Shown: piece after piece, positions 22,173 to 30,396 of the stretch
How the letters are laid out: each line of letters opens with the position of its first letter
How positions within the stretch are numbered: position 1 is the stretch's first letter
Assembly (NCBI GenBank): GCA_023426275.1
Contig: JAFABC010000092.1
Span: 1-32,313, forward strand
From: Pseudomonadota bacterium
GTDB lineage: Bacteria > Desulfobacterota > Desulfovibrionia > Desulfovibrionales > Desulfovibrionaceae
Length of the DNA: 32,313 nt
Direction of reading: 5' to 3'
Translations under genes and position numbers: made by a program
The notes under the pieces: model-generated
What the model was told of the DNA's origin: nothing
The model's input: the letters and a program-made list of their open reading frames with translations, nothing else
Database searches by the model: none

Positions 22173-22336
22173 GTGACGCAAGCCTGTCCCGCCGGTTCTT
22201 TTGCCTATTTGGGCTTATTTTCACAAAGACGGACGACTGTTCGCCGGGAGCGGGAGACGAAAGGAAGCGGCGCGCAAAACGCCGCGGGCAGCGCTTCGCG
22301 CAAGAGTGGCCGGTCGCGCCGGCCTTCGAAAAAAGG

Positions 22337-22381
22337 CGGGAATCCCCTTGCCGGGGGAACCGGGGAGGCGGCGCCTCCCCG
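22337..22381 (-). terminator. Hairpin cluster at the 3' end of the FAD oxidoreductase gene
   Basis: Arm CGGGGAGGC (22361-22369) pairs with GCCTCCCCG (22373-22381). A second weaker TCCCC/GGGGA hairpin lies next to it, and on the minus strand a T6 run follows at about 22329-22334. It begins 10 bases after the oxidoreductase stop. The T-run is not directly after the strong stem, so this is a probable, not certain, terminator. Confidence 0.5.
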
Positions 22382-22390
22382 ATTCTTCAG

Positions 22391-24097
22391 CTAAACGTCG
22401 ATGCCGGCGGCCTTGACGGCGGCCATGCCGCCCTCGACGCTGAAGACCTGCTGGAAGCCCATGTGGGCCAGGGTCACGAGCGCCTCGTAGGAGCGGGCGC
22501 CGGTGTTGCACACAAGCAGGACCTTCTTGTCACGGGGCACTTCGGCCAGACGGTCGCGCAGCTGGCCCTGGGGGATGTTGTGCCAGCGGCCGGGGTACTT
22601 CTCGACCAGCGGCTCGCCCTGAAGCGTTTCGCGGCAGTCGAGGATGTAGGCGTCGCCGAGGTCGGCCGCGTCCCAGATCCTGCCGAATTCCGTGACGTCG
22701 ATACCCTTGTTCTGGCCGGACAGGAGGTTGTCGGCCACGTTGGCCACGGTGTTGAGGATATCCATGGCCGCGGCGAAGGGCGGCGAGTAGGCCACCTCGA
22801 CATTGGAGACGTCGAGCACCTTGGGGCCGGCCGGCAGCATGGCGGCCACGGTGTTGACCTTGCCGACCAGGGCGTCGCCGTTGACGGCCAGCCCTTGCAG
22901 GCCGAGCACGCGCTTGGTGCCGCGTTCGGCGATCAGCTCCAGGGACATGAGACCGTGTTCGGGATAGAAGTGGGCCCGGTCCACGGCGGTGACGTGGGCG
23001 GAGATGGCGTCCAGGCCGGCCCGCTTGGCCGCGGCCAGGGTCAGACCGGTGCCGGCCGCGCCCAGCTCGAAGAGCTTGACGCACCAGGAGCCGACCGCGC
23101 CCTCGAAAGTCGAATCGCCGCCGGCGAGGTTGTCGCCGATGACCCGGCCCTGGCGGTTGGCCATGGACCCGAGCGGCAGGAACATGGGCTGGCCGGTGAC
23201 CAGATTCTTGATGACCACGCAGTCGCCGCCGGCGTAGATGTCGGGATCGGAGGTGCGCATGTGTTGGTCCACCACGATGCCGCCGCGCGGCGAAACGTCG
23301 AGCCCGGCCGCCTTGGCCAGCTCGTCGTTGGGCGTGACGCCCACGGACACGATGACGAGGTCGGCCTCGATCGTCCCCTTGTCCGTGACCACGCGCTGGG
23401 CCTTGCCTTCGCCCTCGATGGCCTGGACCTTTTCGCCCAGGCGGAAGACCACGCCCTTTTCCTCCATGTGCTTCTGGGCCATGCCGGCCAGGGTGGGGCT
23501 GGTCACGCCGGGCAGGATCTGGTCGAACAGCTCGATGACCGTGGTGTCGAGGCCCCACATGTCGGCAAAGGCCACGGCCATTTCCAGGCCGATGAAGCCG
23601 GAGCCGATGATGGCCACCGAGCCGACCGAACCGCCGGCCACCGATTTCTTGATGACCTCGGCCGCCTCCAGGTTGTTGACCGCGTGCACGCCGGGCAGAT
23701 CGACGCCGGGGATGGGGAGCTTTCGCGGCGAACTGCCCGTGGCGATGACCAGCTTGTCGTAGGGGATGGTCTCCTCGCGGCCGGTGGGCAGATGGCGGGT
23801 GGTCACGGTCTTGGCCGCGCGGTCGATGGCCAGGGCCTCGGTTTGCGGCCGGGCCTCGACGTCCTTGACCTCGTGGAAAAATTCAGGCGTGCGCACCATG
23901 TGGAAGGCCGTGGATTGCAGGGCGCTGACCTCGCTGACCTCGCCGGAAACGTAGTAGGGAATGCCGCAGCCGCCGTAGGAAATCCGCATGTCGCGGTCCA
24001 GCATGACGACCTTGCTGTCCGGGCAGAGGCGTTTGAAGCGGCAGGCGGCCTTGGGGCCCAGGGCCACGGCTCCGATGATGACGACCTGTTGTGACAT
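22391..24097 (-). CDS. FAD-dependent CoA-disulfide-reductase-like enzyme with C-terminal rhodanese domain
   Basis: This 568-residue protein starts at ATG 24097, with GAGGA upstream. The N-terminal FAD domain begins VVIIGAVALGPKAA. The redox cysteine lies in SYGGCGIPYYVSGEV, as in CoA-disulfide reductases and Nox/Npsr enzymes. The NAD(P)H domain has IIGSGFIGLEMA, and the second FAD motif is DPDIYAGGDC. After the dimerisation domain, the last 100 residues form a rhodanese domain with active-site VCNTGARSY. Related CoADR-rhodanese fusions reduce CoA disulfides, persulfides or polysulfide with NAD(P)H. In a sulfate reducer, a role in sulfane-sulfur or CoA redox balance is likely, but the true substrate is unknown. 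It is upstream of hydA on the same strand but separated by hairpins and 408 bases. Confidence 0.9.
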   Translation of the reverse strand: MSQQVVIIGAVALGPKAACRFKRLCPDSKVVMLDRDMRISYGGCGIPYYVSGEVSEVSALQSTAFHMVRTPEFFHEVKDVEARPQTEALAIDRAAKTVTTRHLPTGREETIPYDKLVIATGSSPRKLPIPGVDLPGVHAVNNLEAAEVIKKSVAGGSVGSVAIIGSGFIGLEMAVAFADMWGLDTTVIELFDQILPGVTSPTLAGMAQKHMEEKGVVFRLGEKVQAIEGEGKAQRVVTDKGTIEADLVIVSVGVTPNDELAKAAGLDVSPRGGIVVDQHMRTSDPDIYAGGDCVVIKNLVTGQPMFLPLGSMANRQGRVIGDNLAGGDSTFEGAVGSWCVKLFELGAAGTGLTLAAAKRAGLDAISAHVTAVDRAHFYPEHGLMSLELIAERGTKRVLGLQGLAVNGDALVGKVNTVAAMLPAGPKVLDVSNVEVAYSPPFAAAMDILNTVANVADNLLSGQNKGIDVTEFGRIWDAADLGDAYILDCRETLQGEPLVEKYPGRWHNIPQGQLRDRLAEVPRDKKVLLVCNTGARSYEALVTLAHMGFQQVFSVEGGMAAVKAAGIDV

Positions 24098-24244
24098 GGC
24101 GTGTCCTCGCGTTTCGTGTTGTTCTTCGATAGTGACGGCCTGTCGCGTCATGCGGCGATGCGCGGCATTTTACACGGCGCCGGTCGGGATGTCGGCCTGT
24201 TGCAGCCGCCTGCCGTCTGCCGCGTCCGTTTTCCAGGTGTCGCT

Positions 24245-24272
24245 AAGGTAGTCCAAAGCCGCACCTTGTCAA
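24245..24272 (-). promoter_or_regulatory. Candidate promoter of the FAD oxidoreductase gene
   Basis: On the minus strand there is a perfect TTGACA (24267-24272) with a weak TACCTT (24245-24250) at 16-base spacing, about 150 bases before the start. The -10 match is poor. It is listed because TTGACA stands out in this GC-rich divergent gap. Confidence 0.3.
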
Positions 24273-24331
24273 TGGCCGGGCCTTGCGGCGGCTTGCGCCT
24301 CCCTGTACCAGTGGGGCAGGGAGAGACGGTT

Positions 24332-25168
24332 TTGGAAACGCACGACGCAACGCTTTTCATCGTGGCCACGCCCCTGGGCAATCCGGCCGATTTGTCGCCC
24401 CGGGCGGCCGGGGTGCTGGCCGAGGCCGACGTGGTCCTGGCCGAGGACACGCGGCGCACGGGGCTTTTGCTCAAGACGCTCGGCATCGAGGCGGGGCGCC
24501 TTGTCAGCTTCCACGAGCACAACGAGGAGGCCCGGCTGCCCCAGGTGCTCGGCTGGCTTGGCGAGGGACGGCGGCTGGCCCTGGTCTCCGACGCCGGCAC
24601 GCCGCTGCTCGCCGATCCGGGCTACCGGCTGGTGCGCGCGGCCCGGGAGGCCGGTTACGCCGTGTCGCCCGTGCCCGGCCCCTCGGCCATCGTGACGGCC
24701 CTGTCCGCCGCCGGTCTGGCCCCGTATCCTTTTTCCTTTCTGGGCTTTCCGCCGCGAAGCGCCTCCGACGCCCGGGAGCTTTTCGCCCGGTTCGGCGCGA
24801 CCGGGGCCACGCTGGTCTTTTTCGAGCGCAAAAACCGGCTGGCCGCCACGCTGGCCGTGGCCCTGGAGGCGCTGGGCGACCGGGACTGCGTCATCTGCCG
24901 GGAGCTGACCAAGACCTACGAGGAGTTTCTTCCGGGCAAGCTGGCGGAACTGGCCGGACGCGACCTGGAGCTTTTGGGCGAGGTGACCGTGGTGATCGGG
25001 CCGGGACGCGCCGCCCGATCCGGCGAGGACGAGGCCCGGGCCGTGGCCGCCGAGGAAGCGGTCGCCGGCGGCAAGCCCCGGGAAGTGGCCAGGAGGGTGG
25101 CGGCCCGGCTTTCGGGATGGACCGTCAAGGAGGTTTATGCCATGTTGGGCCATTGGGGAAACGGCTGA
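24332..25168 (+). CDS. rsmI: 16S rRNA (cytidine-1402-2'-O)-methyltransferase
   Basis: This 278-residue protein starts at TTG 24332, with AGGGAG at 24318-24323; an in-frame GTG at 24311 is a weaker alternative. It has the SAM-dependent tetrapyrrole-methylase fold of RsmI: LFIVATPLGNPADLSPRA, LAEDTRRTGLLLK, FHEHNE, ALVSDAGTPLLADPGYRLV, PVPGPSAIVTALSAAGL and FLGFPPR. The C-terminal helical part ends in WTVKEVYAMLGHWG. It 2'-O-methylates C1402 in the decoding centre of the small ribosomal subunit. It is followed after 18 bases by the histidine kinase gene, so the two may be co-transcribed. Confidence 0.95.
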   Translation: METHDATLFIVATPLGNPADLSPRAAGVLAEADVVLAEDTRRTGLLLKTLGIEAGRLVSFHEHNEEARLPQVLGWLGEGRRLALVSDAGTPLLADPGYRLVRAAREAGYAVSPVPGPSAIVTALSAAGLAPYPFSFLGFPPRSASDARELFARFGATGATLVFFERKNRLAATLAVALEALGDRDCVICRELTKTYEEFLPGKLAELAGRDLELLGEVTVVIGPGRAARSGEDEARAVAAEEAVAGGKPREVARRVAARLSGWTVKEVYAMLGHWGNG

Positions 25169-25186
25169 CACGGAGGGGATCGCCGC

Positions 25187-26719
25187 ATGGGAGAAGCCCC
25201 GAACCCGAGGAAGGAACCCTATTGCGTTCTGGATACCGAGGAACGTGATTACCTGGTCGGGGTGGTCGGTACCGGTCCGGGCTTCGAGACCATTCTGGAG
25301 ATCGTGGCCGGCGAGGAGTTTCGGGAATTTCTGCCGCCCATGCGGTTGATCGGCGTGGCCGGACTGGCGCCCGACGATCCCCGGCGCGACATGCCGCTGT
25401 TGCGCGGCGTTCCGCTTTTCGCCACCAGCGAGGACTTGTTCGGCTGCTGCCCGAGGATCAACCTGGTGGTGGAGCTGCAAAGCGGGATCGACCCCCGCCA
25501 GCTGGCCGCCACGCTGCCTCCCGGCGCCTCGCTGATCGACAGCACCGCCTCCTTTTTCCTGTGCGCGCTGAGCAACGCCGTCACCGTCGGCGCGCACTGC
25601 CGGCGTCGCCTCGACCACCAGAAGATTTTGCTCGAAGCCATCGTGGACGAAGTGCAGGAGGATATCGTCCTGCTGTCGTCGGCGGGCACCGTGGTGGACC
25701 TCAACCGCAACATCGCCGTCCGGCTGGGCAAGAGCAAGGAAGAACTCATCGGCAGCACCTGCCGGGACCTGACCACCGGACCGGGCGATCCGCCCCTGTG
25801 CGATCCCGACGATCCCCAATGCCCCTTTCGCCGCGCCCTGGCTACGGGCGAGAAGGCCGAACGCCTGCACACGGCCGTGGCCGCCGACGGCCGGCTACGC
25901 TATTACCGCACCTATTCCTATCCCATCCGCGACGCCTCGGGCCATGTCGGCCACGTGGTGATCTTCCGGCGCGACATCACCGACCGCACCGTGGGGGAAA
26001 TAAGCGCCCGGCAGGCCGAGCGCATCGAGACGGTGGGCCGGCTGTCGTCGTATCTGGCCCACGAGATCCGCAATCCCCTGTTCGCGGCCAGCGGTTTCGC
26101 CAGACGGCTGGCCGCCATGACCGAACTGCCGGACTCGGCCCGGGAAAAGGCCGGCATCGTGCTTGAGGAGCTCACCCGCATGGAAGCGCTGCTCAAGCAG
26201 TTTCTGGAGTTCGCCCGACCTGTCGGGGCGGTGGTGGGGCTGGCGGACATCGGCCGGGTGTCCCGGGAGGCCGTGGAGGCGGTGCGCCTGGAGGCCGAGA
26301 GCCGGCGCGTGGGGCTGGCCATGGAGATCGCGCCGGGGCTGCCGGCCGTGGCCCTCGATCCGGCCCTGCTCAAGCAGTGTCTGGTCAATTTGCTGCGCAA
26401 CGCCGTGGAATCCCTGCCCCATGGCGGTCTGGTCTCCCTGACCGCCGACCGCGACGCCCAGCGGCTACGCCTGCGCGTGACCGACAGCGGCCGGGGGGCC
26501 ACCCGGGAAAATCTGGAAAATATGTTCAGTCCGTTTTACAAAGGCGATCACTGCGAATACGGCCTGGGCCTGGCCATGGTCAAAAAGGTGGTGGACGATT
26601 TCGGCGGCGCGGTGGAGGCGACCGGCCAGCCGGGCGGCGGCTGCGTCATCACCCTCTATCTGCCGCCGGCCCTGGCCACGGCCGAGGCCGTGACGCCCGG
26701 GTCCAGGGCCAATGCCTGA
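25187..26719 (+). CDS. PAS-domain sensor histidine kinase with Rossmann-like N-terminal domain
   Basis: This 510-residue kinase starts at ATG 25187 behind GGAGGGG. No membrane helices are visible, so it is probably cytoplasmic. Residues of about 20-140 resemble a nucleotide-binding-type domain (VVGTGPGFETILEIV, then MRLIGVAGLAPDDP, INLVVELQSG, LIDSTASFFL). I have seen this in other deltaproteobacterial kinases without a known ligand. A PAS domain covers about 145-265 and includes DPDDPQCPF. The phospho-acceptor is His292 in YLAHEIRNP. The catalytic domain has NLLRNAVES, VTDSGRGA and GLGLAMVKKVV, the latter in NtrB-like style. It overlaps or closely abuts the Hpt gene, so signal flow to an Hpt phosphorelay is likely. 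No response regulator lies in the window. Confidence 0.92.
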   Translation: MGEAPNPRKEPYCVLDTEERDYLVGVVGTGPGFETILEIVAGEEFREFLPPMRLIGVAGLAPDDPRRDMPLLRGVPLFATSEDLFGCCPRINLVVELQSGIDPRQLAATLPPGASLIDSTASFFLCALSNAVTVGAHCRRRLDHQKILLEAIVDEVQEDIVLLSSAGTVVDLNRNIAVRLGKSKEELIGSTCRDLTTGPGDPPLCDPDDPQCPFRRALATGEKAERLHTAVAADGRLRYYRTYSYPIRDASGHVGHVVIFRRDITDRTVGEISARQAERIETVGRLSSYLAHEIRNPLFAASGFARRLAAMTELPDSAREKAGIVLEELTRMEALLKQFLEFARPVGAVVGLADIGRVSREAVEAVRLEAESRRVGLAMEIAPGLPAVALDPALLKQCLVNLLRNAVESLPHGGLVSLTADRDAQRLRLRVTDSGRGATRENLENMFSPFYKGDHCEYGLGLAMVKKVVDDFGGAVEATGQPGGGCVITLYLPPALATAEAVTPGSRANA

Positions 26720-26750
26720 AGGCCCCGGGGCCTTTTTCAAGGAAGTGATT

Positions 26751-27116
26751 ATGCATGAGGATGCCGGAAAAGCGGTCTTGATCGATCTGCCCGGCCTGCG
26801 GCAACGCTTCGACGACGACGAAGAGTTGTTGGGCGAAATCTTCGAGGTCTTCATCGCCGAAACCCCCACGCGGCGCGCCGACATCGAGGCCGCTCTGGCC
26901 TCGGCGGATTACGGCCGCATCACCGAGCTGGCCCATTCGCTCAAGGGCGTGGCCGGTACCATGTTCGCCATGCCGCTGCGGCAGGCCGCCTACGACCTGG
27001 AAATGGCCGCCCGGCAGGCCGACGCCGCCTCGGTCGCCGCCCTGGCCCGGGTGGTGCTGCTGCGCCTGGAGGACACCTGCCGTCATGTCGACGGTCTCGT
27101 TTCGGACCGGTCCTGA
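26751..27116 (+). CDS. Hpt (histidine phosphotransfer) domain protein
   Basis: This 121-residue protein is a stand-alone four-helix phosphotransfer module. I chose ATG 26751 because AAGGAAG (26739-26745) lies at the right distance; an in-frame ATG at 26712 overlaps the kinase stop and would add 13 residues. The active histidine is His62 in ELAHSLKGVAGTMFA, the classical Hpt motif. The flanking helices (LRQRFDDDEELLGEIFEVFI, ADIEAALAS, RQAAYDLEMAARQ) fit Hpt length and spacing. It probably accepts phosphate from a receiver domain and passes it to another, linked to the kinase just upstream. The receiver protein is not in the window. A terminator follows directly. Confidence 0.92.
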   Translation: MHEDAGKAVLIDLPGLRQRFDDDEELLGEIFEVFIAETPTRRADIEAALASADYGRITELAHSLKGVAGTMFAMPLRQAAYDLEMAARQADAASVAALARVVLLRLEDTCRHVDGLVSDRS

Positions 27117-27119
27117 CGC

Positions 27120-27160
27120 GCGCCCGACAGGGCGCTTCGTTTTTCGTTCTTCTTTTTTCT
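27120..27160 (+). terminator. Rho-independent terminator after the kinase/Hpt operon
   Basis: Stem GCGCCC (27120-27125), loop GACA and GGGCGC (27130-27135) are followed by a long T-rich stretch (TTCGTTTTTCGTTCTTCTTTTTTC). It starts four bases after the Hpt stop. Confidence 0.85.
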
Positions 27161-27207
27161 TATTTATTCCAGAGAGATACATTTAATAGCCGCTTCGGCC
27201 GGGCCCT

Positions 27208-27227
27208 TGATTACGATTCCGTAATCA
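27208..27227. promoter_or_regulatory. Perfect dyad, candidate activator-binding site
   Basis: The sequence TGATTACGATTCCGTAATCA consists of two exact 8-base arms around ATTC. Its centre lies about 94 bases before the GG of the sigma-54 promoter at 27310, that is near -118. This is the usual place for an enhancer-binding protein. It is the only sharp dyad in the 378-base gap between 27116 and 27495. Confidence 0.65.
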
Positions 27228-27309
27228 GGTGGGCAATTTTCGTAACCACGGCCGTTGTCCTGGCGCCGCGCCCTGGCCGCATGGCCCTTGTTTCCTGCCC
27301 TTTTCCCGA

Positions 27310-27325
27310 TGGCACGACGATTGCT
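27310..27325 (+). promoter_or_regulatory. Sigma-54 (RpoN) promoter of the GH-GT2/ABC operon
   Basis: TGGCACG-N4-TTGCT matches the sigma-54 -24/-12 consensus at every key base, with GG (27311-27312) and GC (27323-27324) exactly 12 bases apart. The predicted transcription start is near 27336, giving a leader of about 159 bases before the ATG at 27495. Sigma-54 promoters need an ATP-dependent enhancer-binding activator, and the dyad at 27208-27227 is a good candidate site for it. Confidence 0.82.
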
Positions 27326-27494
27326 TTCTAGGTGGCCTACAACCGGACCCCACAGCGGAAGCAACCTGCTTTTTGCAAGACTTCCGGGAGGTTGTCTGGT
27401 TTTTGAGCTGTAATCCACTGGCCGCCGCTCCCGCACAGACGGGCCGGCGCAGCCGCATAAGGCGAGCGATCGCCATACCAGGAGAAAAAGAGCC

Positions 27495-30236
27495 ATGTTC
27501 CAGATCGAAGAAGGGCTGGCGGCCGTGACGAACCTGCCCCGCGTACGCGCCAAGGGCCGCTACCTGTTCGCCGGTGAGGACAAATTCTTCATAAAGGGCG
27601 TCACCTACGGACCGTTCCCGGAGAATTCCCGGGGCGAGCCCCTGCCCGAGGACGACACCGTGGCCCGGGATTTCGAGCTCATGCGCCGCGCCGGCGTCAA
27701 CGCCATCCGCGTGTATTACGTGCCGCCGCGCCATTTCCTGGACATCGCCGCCCGCCACGGCATCCGCGTCATGATCGGCATTCCCTGGCCGGAGCACCTG
27801 TGCTTCCTCGACCAGTGGGAAGTCAAAGAGGACATCAAGAAGACCGTGCGCGAGGCCGTGGCCGGACTGGCCGGCCACCCGGCCATCCTGGCCTGGCTGA
27901 TCGGCAACGAGATTCCGAGCCACATCGTGCGCTGGCACGGCGCGGGCAAGGTCGAGAAGTTCCTGGCCAAGCTGGCCGCCATCGTGCGCGAGGAAGACCC
28001 CGAGGGCATGGTGACCTACGCCAACTACCCCTCCACGGAGTATCTGCGCCTGCCGTTCCTCGACTTCCTGTCGATCAACGTCTACCTGCACGACGAGAAG
28101 GCCTTCCGCTCCTACGTCAAGCGGTTGCAGAACGTGGCCGGCGAACTGCCGCTGGTCCTGTCCGAATTCGGCATGGACTCCATCCGCAACGAGGAGGAGC
28201 ACGTGGCCGGGACGTTGTCCTGGCAGCTGCGCGCCGCCTTCGAACTCGGCGTGTCCGGCACCATGGTGTTCGCCTGGACCGACGAGTGGTACACCGGCGG
28301 CCATCTGATCGAGGACTGGAAGTTCGGCATCGTGACCGAGACGCGCAAGCCCAAGCCGGCCTACACCGCCGTGGCCGACGTCTACCGCCAAAAGCTCCCC
28401 ATGCTGCCGGCCAAGGCGCCGTTTATCTCCGTGGTGGTGTGCGCCTACAACGCCGAATCCACCATGGACGGCTGCCTGAAGTCCTTTTCCAAGGTGACCT
28501 ACCCGCATTTCGAGGTCATCGTGGTCGATGACGGCTCCACCGACGCCACGGGCGAGATCGCCGACCGCCACGCCGCGGCCGCGCCCTATATCCACGTCAT
28601 CCACCAGCCCAACCTGGGCCTTTCGGCCGCGCGCAACGTGGGCATGAACGCCGCCCGGGGCGAGATCGTGGCCTACACCGATTCCGATTGCTACGTGGAC
28701 CCGCACTGGCTGCACTACATGGCCTGGGCCTTCACCGACGAGCGCTTCGCGGCCGTGGGCGGCCCCAACCTGGCCCCGCCCGAAGACAACCGCACCGCCG
28801 CCTGCGTGGCCGTGTCACCGGGCGCGCCCACCCATGTGCTGCTCACCGACGAGATCGCCGAGCACATCCCCGGTTGCAACATGGCCTATCGCAAGGATGT
28901 CCTGGCCGGCATCGGCGGCTTCGACGCCACCTACCGCGCCGCCGGCGACGACGTGGACGTGTGCTGGCGGCTCCAGGATCAGGGCGACCTCATCGGATTT
29001 TCCGCCGCCATGACGGTGTGGCACCATCGCCGCAACACCGTTTCGGCCTACCTCAAGCAGCAGAAAGGCTACGGCCGTGCCGAAGCGCTCTTGCTCCCCA
29101 AGCATAAAGCCCGCTTCAACATGCTCGGTAACTCGCGCTGGGCCGGACGCATCTACGGAGACATCTCCGGGGCGCTTTTGGCCGCACGGCCCGTCGTCTA
29201 TCACGGCGCGTTCGGCATGGGTCTGTTCCAGACGCTGTACGAACCCAAGGGCAGTCTGGCGGCCTATCTGCCGCTGTCCATGGAATGGATGGTCCTGGCC
29301 GTGGCCTGTCTGCTGTCCACGCCGCTGAGCCTCGTGGCCGGTCTGGCCGGTCTGGTCATGGCCGCCACCACCCTGGCCTTCGTGGCCTACCGCGTGAGCA
29401 AGGCCAGACTGCCCGAGCACCACGACACCATGCGTTCCCGCCTGATCATCGCCGGGCTGACCCTGGCCCAGCCGGTGCTGCGCGGCTGGACGCGCTACAA
29501 GACCGTGTGGAGCCTCAAGACCGGCGCCGGGCGCAACGTCTGCCCGCTGCCCATGGCCGGCACCGCCGCCTGCGACGAAGCCTCGATGCCGCGCGTCGGC
29601 CTGCCGCGCCGGCTGCTCGCCACCGGCGGCATCCTGGCCCATCGCCTGTCCTTCCACCGGTTCTTCTGGAACAACAAGGGCCTGGAGCGCGATGAGCTGC
29701 TTGGCTCCATCATCGGCCTGCTGCGCGCCCTGGGCGTTTCCTACACCCTGGACAGCGGATTCGCCGCCTCCTCGTCCACGCCGCCCTGGGACCTGTCCGT
29801 CAAGGCCGGCCGCCTGACCGCGGCCCGGGTGCGGGTGACCGTTGAAAACCACGGCGGGGAAAAGCGCTTCGTGCGCATGGCCGGGTCCGTGCTGCCCTCG
29901 AAGCTGTCCGTGGCGGCCCTGGTCGCCAGCCTGGGACTGGCCGCCGGACTGGCCTTGGTGCACCCGGTGCCGGCCGTCGCCGCCGGGGCGGTGGCCCTGG
30001 GCCTGCTGGGCTCCATGATCGCCGGTCTGTACCGGGCCGCCTCCCTGGTGGTCGCCATCAACCAGTACGTCATGGTGACCCGCCCCGGCTGCTCCATGAC
30101 CGAACCGGTCGAGGAGCGCGTGGCCAAGGTCGTGCGGCCCCGCACGGCCGAGCCGGCCGAAGCGGCCGCCACGCCGGCTCCGGCGGTCGAAACCGCGTCC
30201 GTTCGCGAGCCGATCATCGAAACCGAAGCCGCCTAG
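27495..30236 (+). CDS. Membrane family 2 glycosyltransferase with N-terminal clan GH-A glycosidase-like domain
   Basis: This 913-residue protein starts at ATG 27495 behind AGGAGA. Residues of about 1-300 look like a TIM-barrel glycoside hydrolase of clan GH-A (GH2/GH5-like). They include KGVTYGPFPEN, a candidate acid/base Glu139 in IGNEIP, and a candidate nucleophile Glu224 in LSEFGMDS. Both catalytic glutamates are present, so it may be active as a hydrolase or transglycosylase. Residues of about 310-560 are a GT2 domain: SVVVCAYNAE, VVDDGSTDATGE, TDSDCYVD (Asp396/Asp398), GCNMAYRKDV and AAGDDVDVCWRLQ. Hydrophobic segments at about 590-640 and 805-860 anchor it in the inner membrane. The stretch between 660 and 800 and the acidic tail are unassigned. 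With the ABC exporter downstream, synthesis of an exported glucan or other polysaccharide is inferred. Confidence 0.9.
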   Translation: MFQIEEGLAAVTNLPRVRAKGRYLFAGEDKFFIKGVTYGPFPENSRGEPLPEDDTVARDFELMRRAGVNAIRVYYVPPRHFLDIAARHGIRVMIGIPWPEHLCFLDQWEVKEDIKKTVREAVAGLAGHPAILAWLIGNEIPSHIVRWHGAGKVEKFLAKLAAIVREEDPEGMVTYANYPSTEYLRLPFLDFLSINVYLHDEKAFRSYVKRLQNVAGELPLVLSEFGMDSIRNEEEHVAGTLSWQLRAAFELGVSGTMVFAWTDEWYTGGHLIEDWKFGIVTETRKPKPAYTAVADVYRQKLPMLPAKAPFISVVVCAYNAESTMDGCLKSFSKVTYPHFEVIVVDDGSTDATGEIADRHAAAAPYIHVIHQPNLGLSAARNVGMNAARGEIVAYTDSDCYVDPHWLHYMAWAFTDERFAAVGGPNLAPPEDNRTAACVAVSPGAPTHVLLTDEIAEHIPGCNMAYRKDVLAGIGGFDATYRAAGDDVDVCWRLQDQGDLIGFSAAMTVWHHRRNTVSAYLKQQKGYGRAEALLLPKHKARFNMLGNSRWAGRIYGDISGALLAARPVVYHGAFGMGLFQTLYEPKGSLAAYLPLSMEWMVLAVACLLSTPLSLVAGLAGLVMAATTLAFVAYRVSKARLPEHHDTMRSRLIIAGLTLAQPVLRGWTRYKTVWSLKTGAGRNVCPLPMAGTAACDEASMPRVGLPRRLLATGGILAHRLSFHRFFWNNKGLERDELLGSIIGLLRALGVSYTLDSGFAASSSTPPWDLSVKAGRLTAARVRVTVENHGGEKRFVRMAGSVLPSKLSVAALVASLGLAAGLALVHPVPAVAAGAVALGLLGSMIAGLYRAASLVVAINQYVMVTRPGCSMTEPVEERVAKVVRPRTAEPAEAAATPAPAVETASVREPIIETEAA

Positions 30237-30273
30237 CCGTCGGCGGCGTCTGCATCCCTTTTTCGTGAGGGGG

Positions 30274-30384
30274 CCGGGGGGCGTAACACCCCCCCCGGTG
30301 GCGAGGGACCGGGAGAGGCAGGGCCTCTCCCGGCCGGGTGCGGGGCAGGCCCCCGCTTCTCCCATACGCGGGGCCTTGCCCCGC
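30274..30384 (+). repeat. Cluster of four GC-rich hairpins before the ABC exporter gene
   Basis: The hairpins are CCGGGGGG/CCCCCCGG (30274-30298), CCGGGAGAGGC/GCCTCTCCCGG (30309-30333), GCGGGG/CCCCGC (30340-30356) and GCGGGGC-CTT-GCCCCGC (30368-30384). The last abuts the AAGGA ribosome binding site of the next gene. No T-run follows them. They may be a degenerate copy of the dispersed repeat, and may modulate messenger stability or translation of the exporter. Confidence 0.75.
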
Positions 30385-30396
30385 AAGGACAGGCTC

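Noticed and set aside
22150..22180. TTATGTGACGCAAG as a CRP/FNR/HcpR-type site before hydA
   Set aside because: Only one half-site (TGTGA) is present; the matching TCACA half is missing at the right distance.
30265..30396. 44-residue N-terminal extension of the ABC exporter
   Set aside because: It translates hairpin repeat sequence. ATG 30397 has a ribosome binding site and the expected family start.
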